A stretch of 64,000 bases of DNA. Source: Nephrocerus scutellatus (lineage: Eukaryota; Arthropoda; Insecta; Diptera; Pipunculidae). This document shows, in pieces, positions 1 to 10,870 of this stretch (position 1 is its first letter; every line of letters starts with the position of its first letter). Below the pieces are notes generated by a model, which did no database searches, was not told the DNA's origin, and was given only the letters and a program-made list of their open reading frames with translations. Location: contig OX352763.1 of assembly GCA_947095585.1 (NCBI GenBank), positions 14,185,462-14,249,461 on the forward strand, read 5' to 3'. The position numbers and the translations under genes are program-made.

Positions 1-230
1 AGATATCAAAATTGGCCCCTGACATTGAGCCGCTCACAAAATTTCAGCCCTTTAAAAAAGACCTCAAAAACGAGAAAATGGCAGGATTTCAACCCATCAC
101 ACGCGTCACACGTGCCACGCGTCATACGCGGAATATAATGCTATTTTGGCCCTTGACACTTATAAGATTTCAGCTCTCTAGGTCGCTTGGAAGGTGATTA
201 AAAAGGACAAAAAAAAAAAAACAATTCATT
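1..230. repeat. Dispersed CpG-containing repeat, copy 1
   Basis: This AT-rich stretch contains runs of CACGCGT/CACGTG-like words followed by a segment reading like 'gatttcagctctctaggtcg'. The same combination recurs near 5640-5830, 28115-28230, 36840-36905 and 40560-40700, so it is a dispersed repeat of unknown class. The 61-codon open frame inside it has no coding character. Confidence 0.5.
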
Positions 231-354
231 AACTTATAAGTGATTCATCAAGAGGTGATTTTTGCTAAAGTTAAAAAAAAACTCAAAAAATTAAATTTTT
301 TTTAGATTATCTCTTTCAAATGTTAAGGCCGCAACTGTGATTAAGATGATCTAG

Positions 355-1110
355 TTTAAAGGTCCAATTTTCAATGACGCGTTCGAATGGATTCTGGCGA
401 ATGACGTGCGTAATGTTGACTTCCAATGCCTCAAGTGTAGCTGTTTATCTACGTAGATTTTGTACTTTACGTAGCCCCAAAGTCTAGAGCCACGGTCCGA
501 AGCGTAAAATAAACTGTTCGCCAAAATGATTTCTCAATTAGTGCATTGTTTCATTAGCGCATGTAGCGCCTTCTTATTGGGACCGACTGTCGCCGAGATT
601 ACGGGCTTTAATTTGAGGCAGCAAATAGTCCGTTATCATGGGTGCCATTCACAGTTACGTTTCGATCGTTCTCATTTTTGAAAAAATATGGACCGCTAGT
701 TTCACCAACTCATAAACCACTACCAACCCGTTGGTTTCTCTGTATGTAATGGCAGCTCTTGAAACTCGAAGCCATTAAGCCAGAAATGGTCCTTATCGCT
801 TATGCTGAAGTTGTTACATACGACAAGACAAGCTGTTGGTGCCCAATCGATCCATCAGGGTCATTGCATACAGTTTATTCATTACGACCTGGACGTGGCC
901 GCGTATCATCCAATACTGTAAGCTGGGATTCAAACTTTTTGATGATATTCCGATTATGTCGAGCATAAGCGCACGAAACACATTCCTCATAAAACGCTGT
1001 TTTTTGTAATAAAGCTGAACAATTTGAAGGCGCTGTGCCGAGCTCAGTCTTTCCTAGATTAAATGGCAAACAATACTGAATAAAAATACCATGACAAGTT
1101 GGCACTACCT
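355..1110 (-). mobile_element. Decayed mariner/IS630-type transposase
   Basis: On the minus strand the stretch from about 1060 down to 900 reads as a transposase N-terminal helix-turn-helix region (words such as LQIVQLYY and MRNVFRAL). The stretch from about 720 to 360 reads as the catalytic and C-terminal part (GPYFF, VTVNG, and a C-terminal VIENW-like ending). Frames shift several times and stops interrupt it, so it is a dead copy. Such words are typical of the Tc1/mariner superfamily in insects. Inverted termini were not identified. Confidence 0.6.
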
Positions 1111-1156
1111 ACGCGCCATCGGTAAAAAAAACCACCTCTAGATGAATCACCCTTTA

Positions 1157-1930
1157 TAGCGCAAGTATGGGACGAAGAAACAATATAAGAAAACATCCTG
1201 TTCCCTGTTCATAAGCAAGGAGATTAACAACGTGCAGCAATTGTCGTTGTAAAACGTTGTTGGGTACCGCGTATACGATTTTCTCCTCTATTCTTAAATA
1301 CATAGCCGCATACGCAAAAGTTATTATTGGCCCATAACAGTGTGACCTTAAACAAACCAAATCAACACCGTAAGGCTAGCGAAAAAGTGAGTTCCTTGTT
1401 AAGGAACAACATCTGTTTATTGGCTTTTAAGCCGCCTATTATAGCATAGCCAGAGTAGATCTTTATAAAGCCACGAGAGAGCTCGTCACATTACCTACAT
1501 AAGGATCCTTGACTTGGCGATTCTCATCGTAAAGCATTGACACCTTAGACGCGTTCGAGAGGAAAGTCTTACGGGCAATTGTTGGTCCTTTCTTTGGGAA
1601 AGTACGATCCCGAGACTACATAGTGATGAGAACTCCTAGCGCTACTGCGATGTTGACATCGTTAACAGACATGAGCAAAGAGGAGATTCTGCTTCGAAAG
1701 TCCTTTTAGGTAGGATCATAATAAACAAAAGTAATCCAGTCATGTTACGAGTAACATTTAAAAAAAAATATAATTTATCAACTTTAGTATGTCTCGTATA
1801 TGGTAGAACATTAGGCTCCAGTGGGCAGGGCACATAGCTCGTATCAACGAAGAGGATGCTGCTCGGAAATTCCTTTGCGCTATGATTTATGGAACAGCTA
1901 GGCAGGCCAATTCGGATGGAGATCATAATA
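1157..1930 (+). mobile_element. Non-LTR retrotransposon remnant (RT and C-terminus)
   Basis: Positions 1157-1343 match at nucleotide level the reverse-transcriptase start seen again at 8885-9090 (both begin 'atagcgcaagtatggga'). Positions 1540-1925 match the element C-terminus at 4150-4370 (for example 'ctccggtgggcagg' words). The open frame is destroyed by indels. All these pieces belong to one endonuclease/reverse-transcriptase family found repeatedly in this window. Confidence 0.6.
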
Positions 1931-1934
1931 AAAA

Positions 1935-2340
1935 AAACAACCCATAAAAATACAATTTTTCATGTAAATTCACTAATAAGAGATGGGTATGTGTTAAAAT
2001 TTGAAGAAAATCTGGTTAATTTTTTAAAAAAAAGTTATGGGGCCCCACGAACCCGGGCCCGGGGTCTCCAAATTTTTTACAAAAAGTGTTGTCTATCGGA
2101 AATACACATGTGTATTAAGTTTGAAGAAAATCGGGTTAATTTTTTTAAAAAAAGTTATGGGGCCCCACGAACCCGGGCCTGGGGTCTCCAAATTTTTTAC
2201 AAAAAATGTTGTCTATCGGAGATACACATGTGTATTAAATTTGAAGAAAATCGGGTTAATTTTTTTAAAAAAGTTATGGGACCCCACAAACCCGGGCCCG
2301 GTCCAAATTTTTTACAAAAAGTGTTGTAAAATATTTGTAT
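1935..2340. repeat. Tandem repeat, about 120-bp unit, three copies
   Basis: A unit containing 'gttatggggccccacgaac', 'cccgggcc', 'acaaaaagtgttgtctatcg' and 'cacatgtgtatta' starts near 2034, 2154 and 2273, with a partial unit upstream from 1970. The period is 120 bp, so it keeps an open frame that repeats as a 40-residue motif. That frame is a by-product of the repeat and not a gene. Confidence 0.8.
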
Positions 2341-2554
2341 GTGAGCCCCCCGACCCCGAGGTCCGATAGGCCTCAAATTTTAATGGAAAGTATTGTCACC
2401 GGAATTACACATGTGTGCAAAATTTCAATAAATTCGGGCCTTGGGAAGTGGGTTAAAAATTGATCGCAAGATTCCACCACACATAAATCCACAAACACAC
2501 GGGCACGCGAAGTTAATATAGAGAATTTAACAAAAGTAATCCAGTTTTTTTTTT
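2341..2554 (+). repeat. Dispersed repeat downstream of the tandem array
   Basis: The sequence carries 'cacatgtgtgcaaaatttc', 'gggttaaaaattgatcgca' and 'gattccaccac', followed by a spacer and 'aagttaatatagagaattt'. The same order is seen at 6210-6380, in part at 48810-48920, and on the minus strand at 56915-57070. It is therefore a dispersed element of unknown class whose one end is the 120-bp tandem array. Confidence 0.55.
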
Positions 2555-2728
2555 GCGAATATCTGACAAACGTCCTAGAGTAACTTCTTACTGAAGGCTT
2601 CTCATTCGCCATTCGGATACGACAATTAATTGTAGGTACCTTTCATTTGTGTGTAAAAATATGCATGTGTGTCGCGAGAAGATAGGTCTTGGACCGCAAC
2701 GATCTGTCGCGCCGAATATTATTATTTA
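2555..2728 (+). mobile_element. SINE, 5'-truncated copy
   Basis: This matches the 3' two thirds of the SINE at 21501-21761: 'ctgacaaacgtcc', 'ttcattcgcc/cggat'-type words, 'aggtcttggaccgcaa', then 'gtcgcgccgaatattatt'. The tRNA-like head is missing. Confidence 0.75.
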
Positions 2729-3888
2729 TCCAGTTTGGTTACGAGTAACATTTTCCAAAAAATTTATCGCGTTGAATATCTCTCCTACATGGTCGAACAT
2801 TAGTCCTTCAATTAGCAAGAAATCCACATCGATTCTCACTGCATAAATTTTGTGCGTTATATGGTAAAAAAAATGAACTAAGTGAGATCACCATGTAACT
2901 GTCGTACAGACGCAGCAGCGGTTCATTTAAATATGTACCAAAAAAACTCGTTTTTGAATGTACAAAGTCATCAAGTAAGCTTCATATAATATTATGATTC
3001 TGTTCAGTTCAGCTGTTCACTCGATAGGTACATAATATTCAAAGATAGCTAAAAAGAACAAGTTCAGTTTTCAAATTAGGTATCCTCACATGGCAACATA
3101 TTTGTCGATTCGTGATTCAATTTTCATTGCCAAAGCGGCGGTTTGTGGTCAGTTCAGTTGCTATATAGTATATACCAAGTACGAGCTAAAATGGAAAGAA
3201 AACACTCGCATTAGAGATGACAGTTATACACTAGTTTTGTGATAAACCGGCAACTAATTTTTTTATACAAATTAACACCTATATCTAATGTAAATAAATT
3301 CCGATTCTAGAATTTATGAAGTGGAGTATGCATGTGTATGAAAAAATATTTTATCTCCCCATTGAATTTTTAAGATTGTGTCATCGATTTTTGCTTTGAT
3401 ATTTGGATGCTGTAAATGTTGTTCAAATGTTCTGACAAATTTATTATAGTTTGCCATTTCAACACCAATGAATTGTTATGTAATGTAGCGATTAGCGTTG
3501 TCGGTCACGATGAACTTGAATGATAATAATAGAATCAACAAACAAACAAATCAAAATCACATCACAAGATCCAGCAGCTACACTTCACATATGCATTATT
3601 TAGCAAAACAACAATTTTAACCAAACTGCTTCAGACGGCGATTTGCTTTAGACGTTTAACAAGGCACACAATATAATATTCGATTTATTATTTTTACAAA
3701 AATAATAATTACAATACGAGTACATTAGAAATAAATCGTCATACATGAATCTATGCTTCTATAAGTCGTCATCAGTTTTGACTTTACATCCGGTGTCTGG
3801 TCAGTATTGATCTTGGCCTGCCGATAGATTCCATTACATTGTTTTAGAAGTAAGTCGTACATTACATACTACCCTTATTTGAGAGTAA
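2729..3888. other. AT-rich intergenic DNA, nothing recognised
   Basis: There is no open frame with coding character and no clear repeat structure. A short direct repetition of 'gttcagttcagctg' lies near 3003. I see no RNA gene here. Confidence 0.4.
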
Positions 3889-4502
3889 ATTTTAAGTCTG
3901 CGTAATCTTTTCGATCGTCACTCAGTTAAAGTAGTGCAATCCTTTAACTATCTCGGGTTAACTATAGCAGCCGATAACAGCATGGAACCAGAAATACGCG
4001 CACGGTTGCTTAAAGCCAACAAAGCCTACTATAGTCTGTCAAAACTCTTCAAATCCAGGAACTTAACCATAACATCCAAGCTGTTGATATATACCAGTAC
4101 TTAAATATGGATCCGAGACTTGGGTGCTTAGCAAAAAGCATTCTGACCACTTAGCCGCGTTCGAGGGAAAAGTCTTACGGAGAATTGTTGACCCGGTATG
4201 TGAGGAAGGACGATTACGGAGACTCTATAATGATGAGATCTACTAGCGTTACCACATCGTGAAGAAAATTAAGCTCGGTAGGCTCCGGTGGGCAGGACAC
4301 GTAGCTCGCATGATGCTCGGAAAATCCTTTGCGGTAAGATTTATGGAACACGACAGCGAGGCCGGCCAAGGCGACGCTGGAAGAATGGCGTAGACCAGGA
4401 CGCCCAGAGTTTAGGGATGCCAAACTGGATGACATCGGCTCGGAATCGGGACCGGTGGAGAGACTTTTTGCGGGAGGCAAATGAAAATCAATTAAGCTAA
4501 TT
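3889..4502 (+). mobile_element. Non-LTR retrotransposon ORF2 3' end
   Basis: Translated on the plus strand with a few frameshifts this gives the familiar C-terminal part of an insect endonuclease/reverse-transcriptase: a stretch around YGSETWVL, then FEGKVLRRI, LGRLRWAGHVAR, and GRPRRRWKNGVDQDA before DRWRDFLREA and a stop at 4498-4500. An in-frame deletion follows WAGHVAR. Only the end of the element is present, which fits a 5'-truncated, target-primed insertion. Confidence 0.75.
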
Positions 4503-5360
4503 TAACTGCGTTTTCATTGGTATGTATGTGTTATGTATTTCGGGATATATTTATTTCTAAAACGCCTTATTTGGATTGTTTTCCTAAAAGGAAAAAGCCG
4601 GCAAAAAAGTGGTAAGCAATGTAATAAAAGTCACCTTTTTCGTTATATTCTCATATATGAATAAATTTTATTTTGTTTCATTTCAATTAATGAATGAAAA
4701 GTCAGGGACAAGTGACGTATCGATTGATGCTTAAAAAGTAATGGGAACAAGAAAACCTGAAATAAAATCTACCAAAATACAAATAAATAGTAATGCTCGT
4801 AAAAAAAAAAGATGAAATCTTTGTGTCAAATTATTTGCAACGACAAAGCTGCTGCAATTGACCCGAGATAAGTAAAGGATTCATGCTCCACTAAAATTAA
4901 GTTAATCTAATTAAAGAAATCAGCTTTTTTTATTAATCAATACCAATAAGTAATCAATAGATGTGTTCTCCTTATAAGTAAAATCTGCAACAACGCTTTT
5001 CTCTTAAACATGACAAAGATTTGCCGCGTCTTTTGGTAATGGTAAAAGATTAAGAAAATACTACAAAACAAAACAAAATTAAAATCAAATTCATGTATAC
5101 GAGTATAACAGTTGACATGTGTATTTATATATAAATGAATTTGATTTGCTTTTCACTGCTGTTAGCGAAATACTACAATAGAATCGCAAGTTTGCCATAT
5201 GCCGTCTATAAATAATCATTCATAGAAACATACACAGTTAACTACACATGTCTTGATTTTTTTTGTGGATCAATTAAAAATAATAGTCACAGACATATAA
5301 TAAAATAAATAAATTCTCATGTGTATAGATTTTTTAACTATGTGTATACTATGTATGTAT
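4503..5360. other. AT-rich intergenic DNA, nothing recognised
   Basis: The sequence is strongly AT-rich with many short A and T runs. No gene, RNA or repeat boundary could be supported. Confidence 0.4.
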
Positions 5361-5645
5361 GTGGCACCGTGGTTAGAACGTGGTTAGAGCGTTGGATTTC
5401 TGATCAGGAGCTTTGCGGTTCAACTCCCAGAAACAACAACAAGTATTCTTTAGGGTCCCACCTCTCGCCAATGTCTAACAAACGTCCGAGAGCTATAACT
5501 TGTCACGCTTCTTAACTGGTCTCTCAGATTCGGTATTAAATTGTTGGTCCCTTCCATATATGTGCAAAAATATAACACGCACAACCCGAACAGTAGCGAG
5601 AAGCTAGGCCTTGGACCAGAATTAAGAGGAGCTCTTCGGTCCAAA
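5361..5645 (+). mobile_element. tRNA-derived SINE with A and B boxes
   Basis: The head reads as a tRNA-like pol III promoter: a box-A-like 'tggttagagcgttgg' at about 5382 and a box-B-like 'ggttcaactcc' at 5418-5428. The body follows ('gtcccacctctcgc', 'acaaacgtccgagagc', 'ttgtcacg', 'ggtcccttccat', 'aagctaggccttggacc'). The copy is diverged and its last part is scrambled. Confidence 0.7.
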
Positions 5646-6150
5646 AGTATCATTTTTTATATTCTGAGTGAGACGCGTGTCGCGTTTTTTTTTTTCGACT
5701 TCTTTGAGGCCCTTTTTAACCAACTTCCACACGACCTAGAGCTCTGACATTTTTTAAGTGTCGAGTCCAAAATAGCATTTTTTATATTCCGAGTGTGACA
5801 CGTGTCGCGTGCCGCGTGTAGCTTGTGATGCGTTGGTTTTAATCGAGAACGCTGTCGAAATGGGACACCAAAACTTCACTGTACCCAGCAAATTGTAAGC
5901 GCTGTTAGAATGAAATAGCGTTTTACTTCGATCGGTTACGGGTTTTTTTTAGCAAATAAAACGCACTATTTCTCATTAGATTCGCACTCAATTTTACTTT
6001 GCTGCAGTAAAAGTTACGTTAATTAATATTTACTTTTTTTTAATTAAAAGTCAAATAATACTGATGTCTAATATCACGCTAAATGTATGTACTAATAAGA
6101 AAAATAAAATGGTTGTTACTTTGAAATATTAAAGAATGACTCTTATCCGC
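5646..6150. repeat. Dispersed CpG-containing repeat, copy 2
   Basis: It contains 'gacgcgtgtcgcg' and, 120 bases on, 'gacacgtgtcgcgtg', flanking a segment homologous to positions 140-200 and 28140-28230. From about 5890 the sequence is plain AT-rich DNA. Confidence 0.5.
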
Positions 6151-6154
6151 GTGT

Positions 6155-6400
6155 TGTTGTCTATCGAAGATACACATGTGAATAAAATTTTAAAAAATTG
6201 TATTAGAGCCCTTCGAACCGATCACTTTCAAATTTAAATAGAAACCGGAAATACATGTGTGCAAAGTTTTAATAAAAACGGGCTTTGGAAAGTAGGTTAA
6301 AAATTGATCGCAGGATTCCACCACCGAACGAACAACAACACGAACGACAGAACCATGTTAATGTAGAGAATTAAAGAAAAAAAAAGAAAATACTCAGGCG
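6155..6400 (+). repeat. Second copy of the repeat seen at 2070-2500
   Basis: It shares 'gttgtctatcgaagatacac', 'acatgtgtgcaaagtttt', 'ggttaaaaattgatcgcag' and 'gattccaccacc' with the earlier copy, in the same order and orientation. Confidence 0.55.
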
Positions 6401-6544
6401 AGATTCGACTTCTATATTTCCAAGTAGCGCTGTAACCAGTGCCCCACGGATCACGCGTACTAACCGGCTGATTTTTGCAATTTTGAAGATTCAGAGTCAC
6501 TGATTCCGATTCTCTTTGGTTTTGAGTATTATATACATATATAA

Positions 6545-7200
6545 ACTATCTCTTATCGGGCTATTCGCTACCCGCACACATGAACACACCCACCTTCCTC
6601 TTACAACCAGAGGTGTACTATAACCTATAATCTTTCCACACATGCAGGTGTGGTATATATATGTAGGTTAAAGTCTCATAAAAATTAGTTTATAAATGTG
6701 GTTGATACTAACATTTTACATTTCTCCCCGGTGAGGGGTGTACCATAACCTATAACTTTCTCCACCAGCCAATAATATACATTAAACATTTCATAAAAAT
6801 TTATTTGTACATGTGGCTGATATGAACATTTTGCATTTTCCAGCACCACGGGGTATCTATAGCTTATAACCTTTCTCCACCTGCCAATAATATAGATAGA
6901 ACATTTTATAAAAATCGGTTGGTAAATGTCACTGATATTAACAATTTCACATTTCCCACCCCCAGGGAAGGTAAAGGGGGGTTTACTAAAGCCTATAACC
7001 TTCCTCCACCTGCCAATAATATAGATAGAACATTTTATAAAAATCGGTTGGTAAATGTCACTGATATTAACAATTTCACATTTCCCATCCCCAGGGAAGG
7101 TAAAGGGGGGTTTACAAAAGCCTATAACCTTCCTTCACCAGCCAAAAATATGCATCGAAAATTTCATGAAAATCGATTGAGAAATGTGAACTTCCGCACA
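6545..7200. repeat. Minisatellite, about 129-bp unit, five units
   Basis: Degenerate units each contain 'cctataacctt', 'ccacc(t/a)gccaataatata', 'cattttataaaaat' and a G-rich hinge. The two best-preserved units start near 6919 and 7048 and are 129 bp apart. Related single or double units occur on the minus strand at 30555-30765 and on the plus strand at 48155-48260. The 116-codon frame through it (6919-7269) reflects the period being a multiple of three. Confidence 0.75.
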
Positions 7201-7220
7201 AAATTTAATTTTTATTTATA

Positions 7221-7466
7221 CAGGGTGTATCCGTTAAGGTGGCAAATACTTAAAAGGGTGATTCCTTAGTTTATTTCGTGAAAAGCGTTCAAGAGTTACA
7301 TGGTGTGAAGTGATGTAAGGTAAAAAGTACGTCTCTTCGCATTAAAACGCTACGTACACCGCAGGGATTGAAAATAGAGACCCCCCTCTTCCCGTACGAT
7401 TTCTTTCACGAAACTAACCAAGGAGTTATCCCTTTAAGTATTTGCCACCTTAACGGATACACCCTG
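7221..7466. mobile_element. MITE with about 60-bp inverted termini and TA duplication
   Basis: The left end 'cagggtgtatccgttaagg' followed by 'tggcaaatacttaaaaggg' is matched by the reverse complement at the right end ('ccctttaagtatttgccacc', then 'ttaacggatacaccctg'). The inverted match continues for about 60 bases up to 'cgtgaaa'/'tttcacg'. The element is 246 bp and is bordered by TA on both sides (7219-7220 and 7467-7468), as expected for Tc1/mariner-type transposition. It has no coding capacity. A degraded relative ends near 51341. Confidence 0.85.
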
Positions 7467-7701
7467 TAAAGATAGAAGATGTAAATGATAAATAAATAAG
7501 GGTGTACGAATTATTTTTATGTCAGTTTCATTCTGTCAACTTTTATTAAATTTTTTTTCTTTACAGTTTAAATCTAAAATTGGAAAATTTATTATGAAGC
7601 GTTTCACTCTTCACAAAACTTCTTAAAATTTGAGTTTTGTTATTAAAATCGTACACTTCATATTAAATTACCCTTTATATGTAATATCATGATTTACTTA
7701 C

Positions 7702-8047
7702 TGAATTCATTGCTAACAGCTTGTGACATTGCTTCACTGAGCAGATTATAGGAATTTCTGTGATCAATGTGTCCACTGCCCGGAGCAGAATGATGATACG
7801 CTGAATGTGATCCTCCAGAAGTTGGTGATGCGGGTCCACTGCCGGCATGGCTACTGCTATGATGTTGTGAATGCTGCTGATGCATTTTGTGTGATGATGC
7901 CGACGACGGCAATGTTGTATGTGTATTGTATCGATTGCTACTTGCAATTAGAACTGTATCACCGGGTGCTCCGCCACTTGAGACGCAACATTTTTCCGGT
8001 GATGATGCTAACAATATCACAAAAACCAAGCAAATGTGACGAAACAT
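7702..8047 (-). CDS. First coding exon of an unidentified secreted or membrane protein
   Basis: The frame begins MFRHICLVFVILLASS, a good signal peptide, and continues for 115 residues. It is rich in Ser, His and Gly (clusters such as HQQHSQHHSSSHAGSG) and ends in the less biased EAMSQAVSNEF. A strong donor (A|GTAAGTAAAT) follows at 7701 with phase 1. The reading extends only four codons past the donor to a stop, so the exon must splice onward. The remaining exons would lie to the left on the minus strand, but the first 7.5 kb shows only repeats, so the next exon is probably outside the window. I do not recognise the gene. A long low-complexity insert after the signal peptide is common in fly extracellular proteins. 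The start was chosen because the hydrophobic core begins directly after it. Confidence 0.5.
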
Positions 8048-8640
8048 ATTTGTCTCTGTTTGTTTTTATTTTTTTTTTATTTATTATATTACTTTTAAAT
8101 TGAAGATAATTTTCACTAAGAGCCTATTTTTTCTGAACGATAAAATTCGAAAATTTTGATATAAGTTGTGAAGGATGTTAGTTAATTTTTTGTTGCTTCA
8201 TTGTGGGGATTTTTAAAGATCTGTAAACACACCGTTTTTAGTTTGTTGAAGTTATTATTCCAATTCATACGAACAAAAGATTACAATTTAAGTGCACTTT
8301 ATGTTTCAAATTTAAACTAAGGTATACGTGAAATCAGTACACACTATGATAAAGGATATTTAACTTCAACACACGAAAAATGCTATTCTTCGAACACTGA
8401 ATAAGCTTCACTTCTTCAAAATTCTGCACAAATAATATCTTTTGAAATATCTACATACAAAAAGGTTTGCTCAATACTTAATTAATCTAGATAGCAAATG
8501 GAAACAATTAGAATAATTATCAATTATGCATTAACCATGGGAGACAGATAACACTAAACGCGTTTTAATAACGTAGCCATTTCTCGTTTGGCGGTGAGGC
8601 CTTACAAAGAAACGTAATCTTTAAAAATTAACAGAAATTA
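8048..8640. other. Upstream region of the 7702-8047 exon
   Basis: AT-rich DNA that would hold the 5' UTR and promoter of the minus-strand gene. I see no convincing core promoter element and no other gene. Confidence 0.35.
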
Positions 8641-8760
8641 AAAAAAACTGTAGGGCTGTACTAAGGCCCGAATTTAGGCGGCCCAAATTTATGGTCTTAA
8701 GCTACAGTTACGACCATAAATTTAAGCCCGTATCGCCCGTACTAACTGTAGCTTAACACC
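8641..8760. repeat. Imperfect palindrome
   Basis: 'tttatggtcttaagctacag' around 8690-8710 is followed by 'ttacgaccataaatttaagc', so the arms pair across a short loop. 'ctgtag' words flank both sides. It may be a small foldback element remnant. Confidence 0.4.
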
Positions 8761-9250
8761 AAGCATAGACGAAGTTAGCAGAGCGATAAATCGGCTCAAA
8801 AATAATAAGGATTCGCTAATGGTATCCCAGCGAAGCTGATTAAAGCAGTAGGCCCCGCAATACACCAAGCAATTCATGAACTAATAGCGCAAGTATGGGA
8901 GGAAGAAGCGATAACAGAAGACTGGCAAAGAGGCATCCTGCGCCCCATACATAAGAAAGTAGATATTACAATCTGGAGCAATTATCGTGGATTAACGTTG
9001 TTGAGTTCCGCGTATAAGATTTTCACCTTTATATTTTAAGACAGGATAGCCTCTTATGCTAAAGTCATCATTGGGCCATACCAGTGTGGCAAATGCATAA
9101 CTGATCAGATTTACACCCATAGGCAGGTGGTGGAAGAATGTCTAGAGTTTCAAAACTCAACAAACTCAAAAAACAAGACGATATTGACATCATTGGTAGA
9201 AACCGAAGAGTTGCACAGGGAGCTTTCAACCAGATCCAGAAATGTCATAA
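8760..9250 (+). mobile_element. Non-LTR retrotransposon RT fragment
   Basis: In the plus orientation this reads as the start of a reverse transcriptase: EVSRAINRLK, then IPAKLIKA, ELIAQVWEEEAITEDWQRG and NYRGLTLLSSAYKI, broken by a few stops and frameshifts. It belongs to the same family as 1157-1930 and 3889-4502. The sequence stays alignable to about 9100 and then loses similarity. Confidence 0.75.
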
Positions 9251-9261
9251 CACCCACAAAA

Positions 9262-9605
9262 ATGTATTGTTTGGTGCGTGTTTTATTCAATAGGGGTCAC
9301 TGGCCCATACTTATTCAATGGTGCTGGCAATGAAGTCACATTTAACGGAGATCGCTACTAGGCTATGTAAGCTGACTATTTATGGATAAATTGGAACAGG
9401 TTTTAAGGAAGCATATGTGGTTTCATCAAGACGGTGCCACATGCCACATTGCTGGTCAAAAAATCATGTCAAATTTGGTCCCGGTTTGGCGTTCCATTTT
9501 CACAGCGTTCGCCACGAAACCCTGTGACTTTTACAGCTTACCCGTGCATATGGAATCGTGTACGGTTTGTGCAATTGGAAAGAGATATTAGAAAAGCTCG
9601 CACAA
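9262..9605 (+). mobile_element. Mariner-type transposase fragment
   Basis: Across two frames the plus strand gives GPYLFNGAGNEVTFNGDRY, then MWFHQDGATCHIA, then SRFGVPFSQRSP. These correspond to the catalytic half of an IS630/Tc1/mariner transposase, with the HQDGA aspartate conserved. Stops and a frameshift between 9350 and 9480 show that it is dead. Confidence 0.75.
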
Positions 9606-9608
9606 TTA

Positions 9609-9751
9609 AGCGTGCTCCCACAATGGAAAAACTTAAAACTTACATTGCACATCCCAAGTCCCAACATAACGGGCTAACAATTTTTTTTTGTGAAAACCAA
9701 AATCCCTGCAACCTTTAAGTTTTAAGTTTTTCCATTGTAAGAGCACGCTAT
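9609..9751. mobile_element. MITE family A, complete copy 1
   Basis: Left end 'gcgtgctcccacaatgg' plus 'aaaaacttaaaactta' is the inverted complement of the right end 'taagttttaagtttttcc' plus 'attgtaagagcacgc'. TTAA lies beside both ends (piggyBac-like target, inferred). The interior carries 'ccaacataacg' and a T run. About 140 bp, non-coding. Confidence 0.75.
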
Positions 9752-9904
9752 TAAGTTTAAAATTGTGTCAAATTTCATGAAATTTATATTGAAGTTTGTT
9801 TATAAAAATTATGTTATTCAAACATCTTTAACCTAACATCAACAACTTTTTGATAATTGTTTCGAAATGGGGCTATTCTCTATTTCTTACGAAAAAAGTA
9901 ACAA

Positions 9905-10440
9905 GTTTTTAATAGTTGCCCTAAAGGCTTAACTATAATGGACTTGAGTGGGAATCACTTAGATGATTTGAACATGTAAATCGTATGCTACGACCATAAT
10001 GTAAATGTTCGTTAAGTTAACGTGCTCTCACAATGTAAAAACTTATTACTTAAGAGTTATAGGATTTTGGTTTTGACAAAAAAAATGTTGGTCGTTATGT
10101 TGGAAATCCATACAATCCTGTAAGTCTTAAGTTTTAAGTTTTTTTATTATGAAAGTTGAGAGAAAGTGCAGTAAATTGTTTTTGCAATTTGTATTTGAAT
10201 AAATTAGTTGGTATAACTTTTGAATTCAAGAATTTTAATTTATTTATTTATTTCTATTTTAGGAAACAAGAGAATTTGCGAATAGCTAAATGTTTATGAC
10301 ATTTACAGCGGTTGCTAAAGTTCAGTATGGGTCACTTGAAGAATGAGAGATATTATCTAAGCTTTTTGTTAGAATTTGACATACGAATAAGTCCACTGCT
10401 GTCTTATTATAGTTGAGCCTTGAGATCGATCTACCAACAT
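9905..10440. mobile_element. MITE family B (ACTATAAT termini) with nested family A copy
   Basis: The left end 'aggcttaactataatgg' near 9913 and the right end 'cttattatagttgagcctt' near 10401-10420 are inverted complements. Inside lies a second family A element (10020-10156: 'aacgtgctctcacaatg' and 'ccaacata'-type words inverted). The interior word 'ttgctaaagttcagtatg' at 10310 recurs at 37127 inside another family B copy. Confidence 0.6.
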
Positions 10441-10819
10441 TATTCATACAAACTTGTTAATAAAAAAAATTGTGAGAGAGCACTTTCAGAAGTGAGCGGT
10501 TGACACACGTTGTTATTGTCAAATTAGATTATATGAAAATTCGAGTTCGAATGTTTTTATGCAATATGGTAACATAGCGCACACATTTCATAAGACAATT
10601 AAATATCATTATAAATATTTATAATTATCATTATTGATGGTTCATTGTTAACTTTTCTTTAAAAACAAATAAAAGCCTAATTAATAACATATACATACGT
10701 ATCTATGTATATGTAAAATTGTAAATAAACAAGAAATTTAGTAAAATTTTCTGGGTCAATCAATCATTGATGTAAGATGTGGGTGTAAAGATGCTGTTGG
10801 TATTCTGTTCACAAGTTCA

Positions 10820-10870
10820 TACGTGCTCTCACAATGGAAAGACTTGAGGTCTTAAGTCCAGTCAATTTGT
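10820..10870. mobile_element. MITE family A, half copy
   Basis: Only one terminus is present ('acgtgctctcacaatgg' then 'aaagacttgaggtcttaag'), followed by unrelated AT-rich DNA. Confidence 0.5.

Noticed and set aside
1889..2329. 146-codon plus-strand open frame
   Set aside because: It is carried by the 120-bp tandem repeat, whose length is a multiple of three, and has no coding features.
5375..5445. Possible tRNA gene
   Set aside because: Box A and box B are present, but the acceptor stem does not pair and the sequence continues into the SINE body.
6919..7269. 116-codon plus-strand open frame with a repeated motif
   Set aside because: Produced by two 129-bp minisatellite units and running into the MITE.
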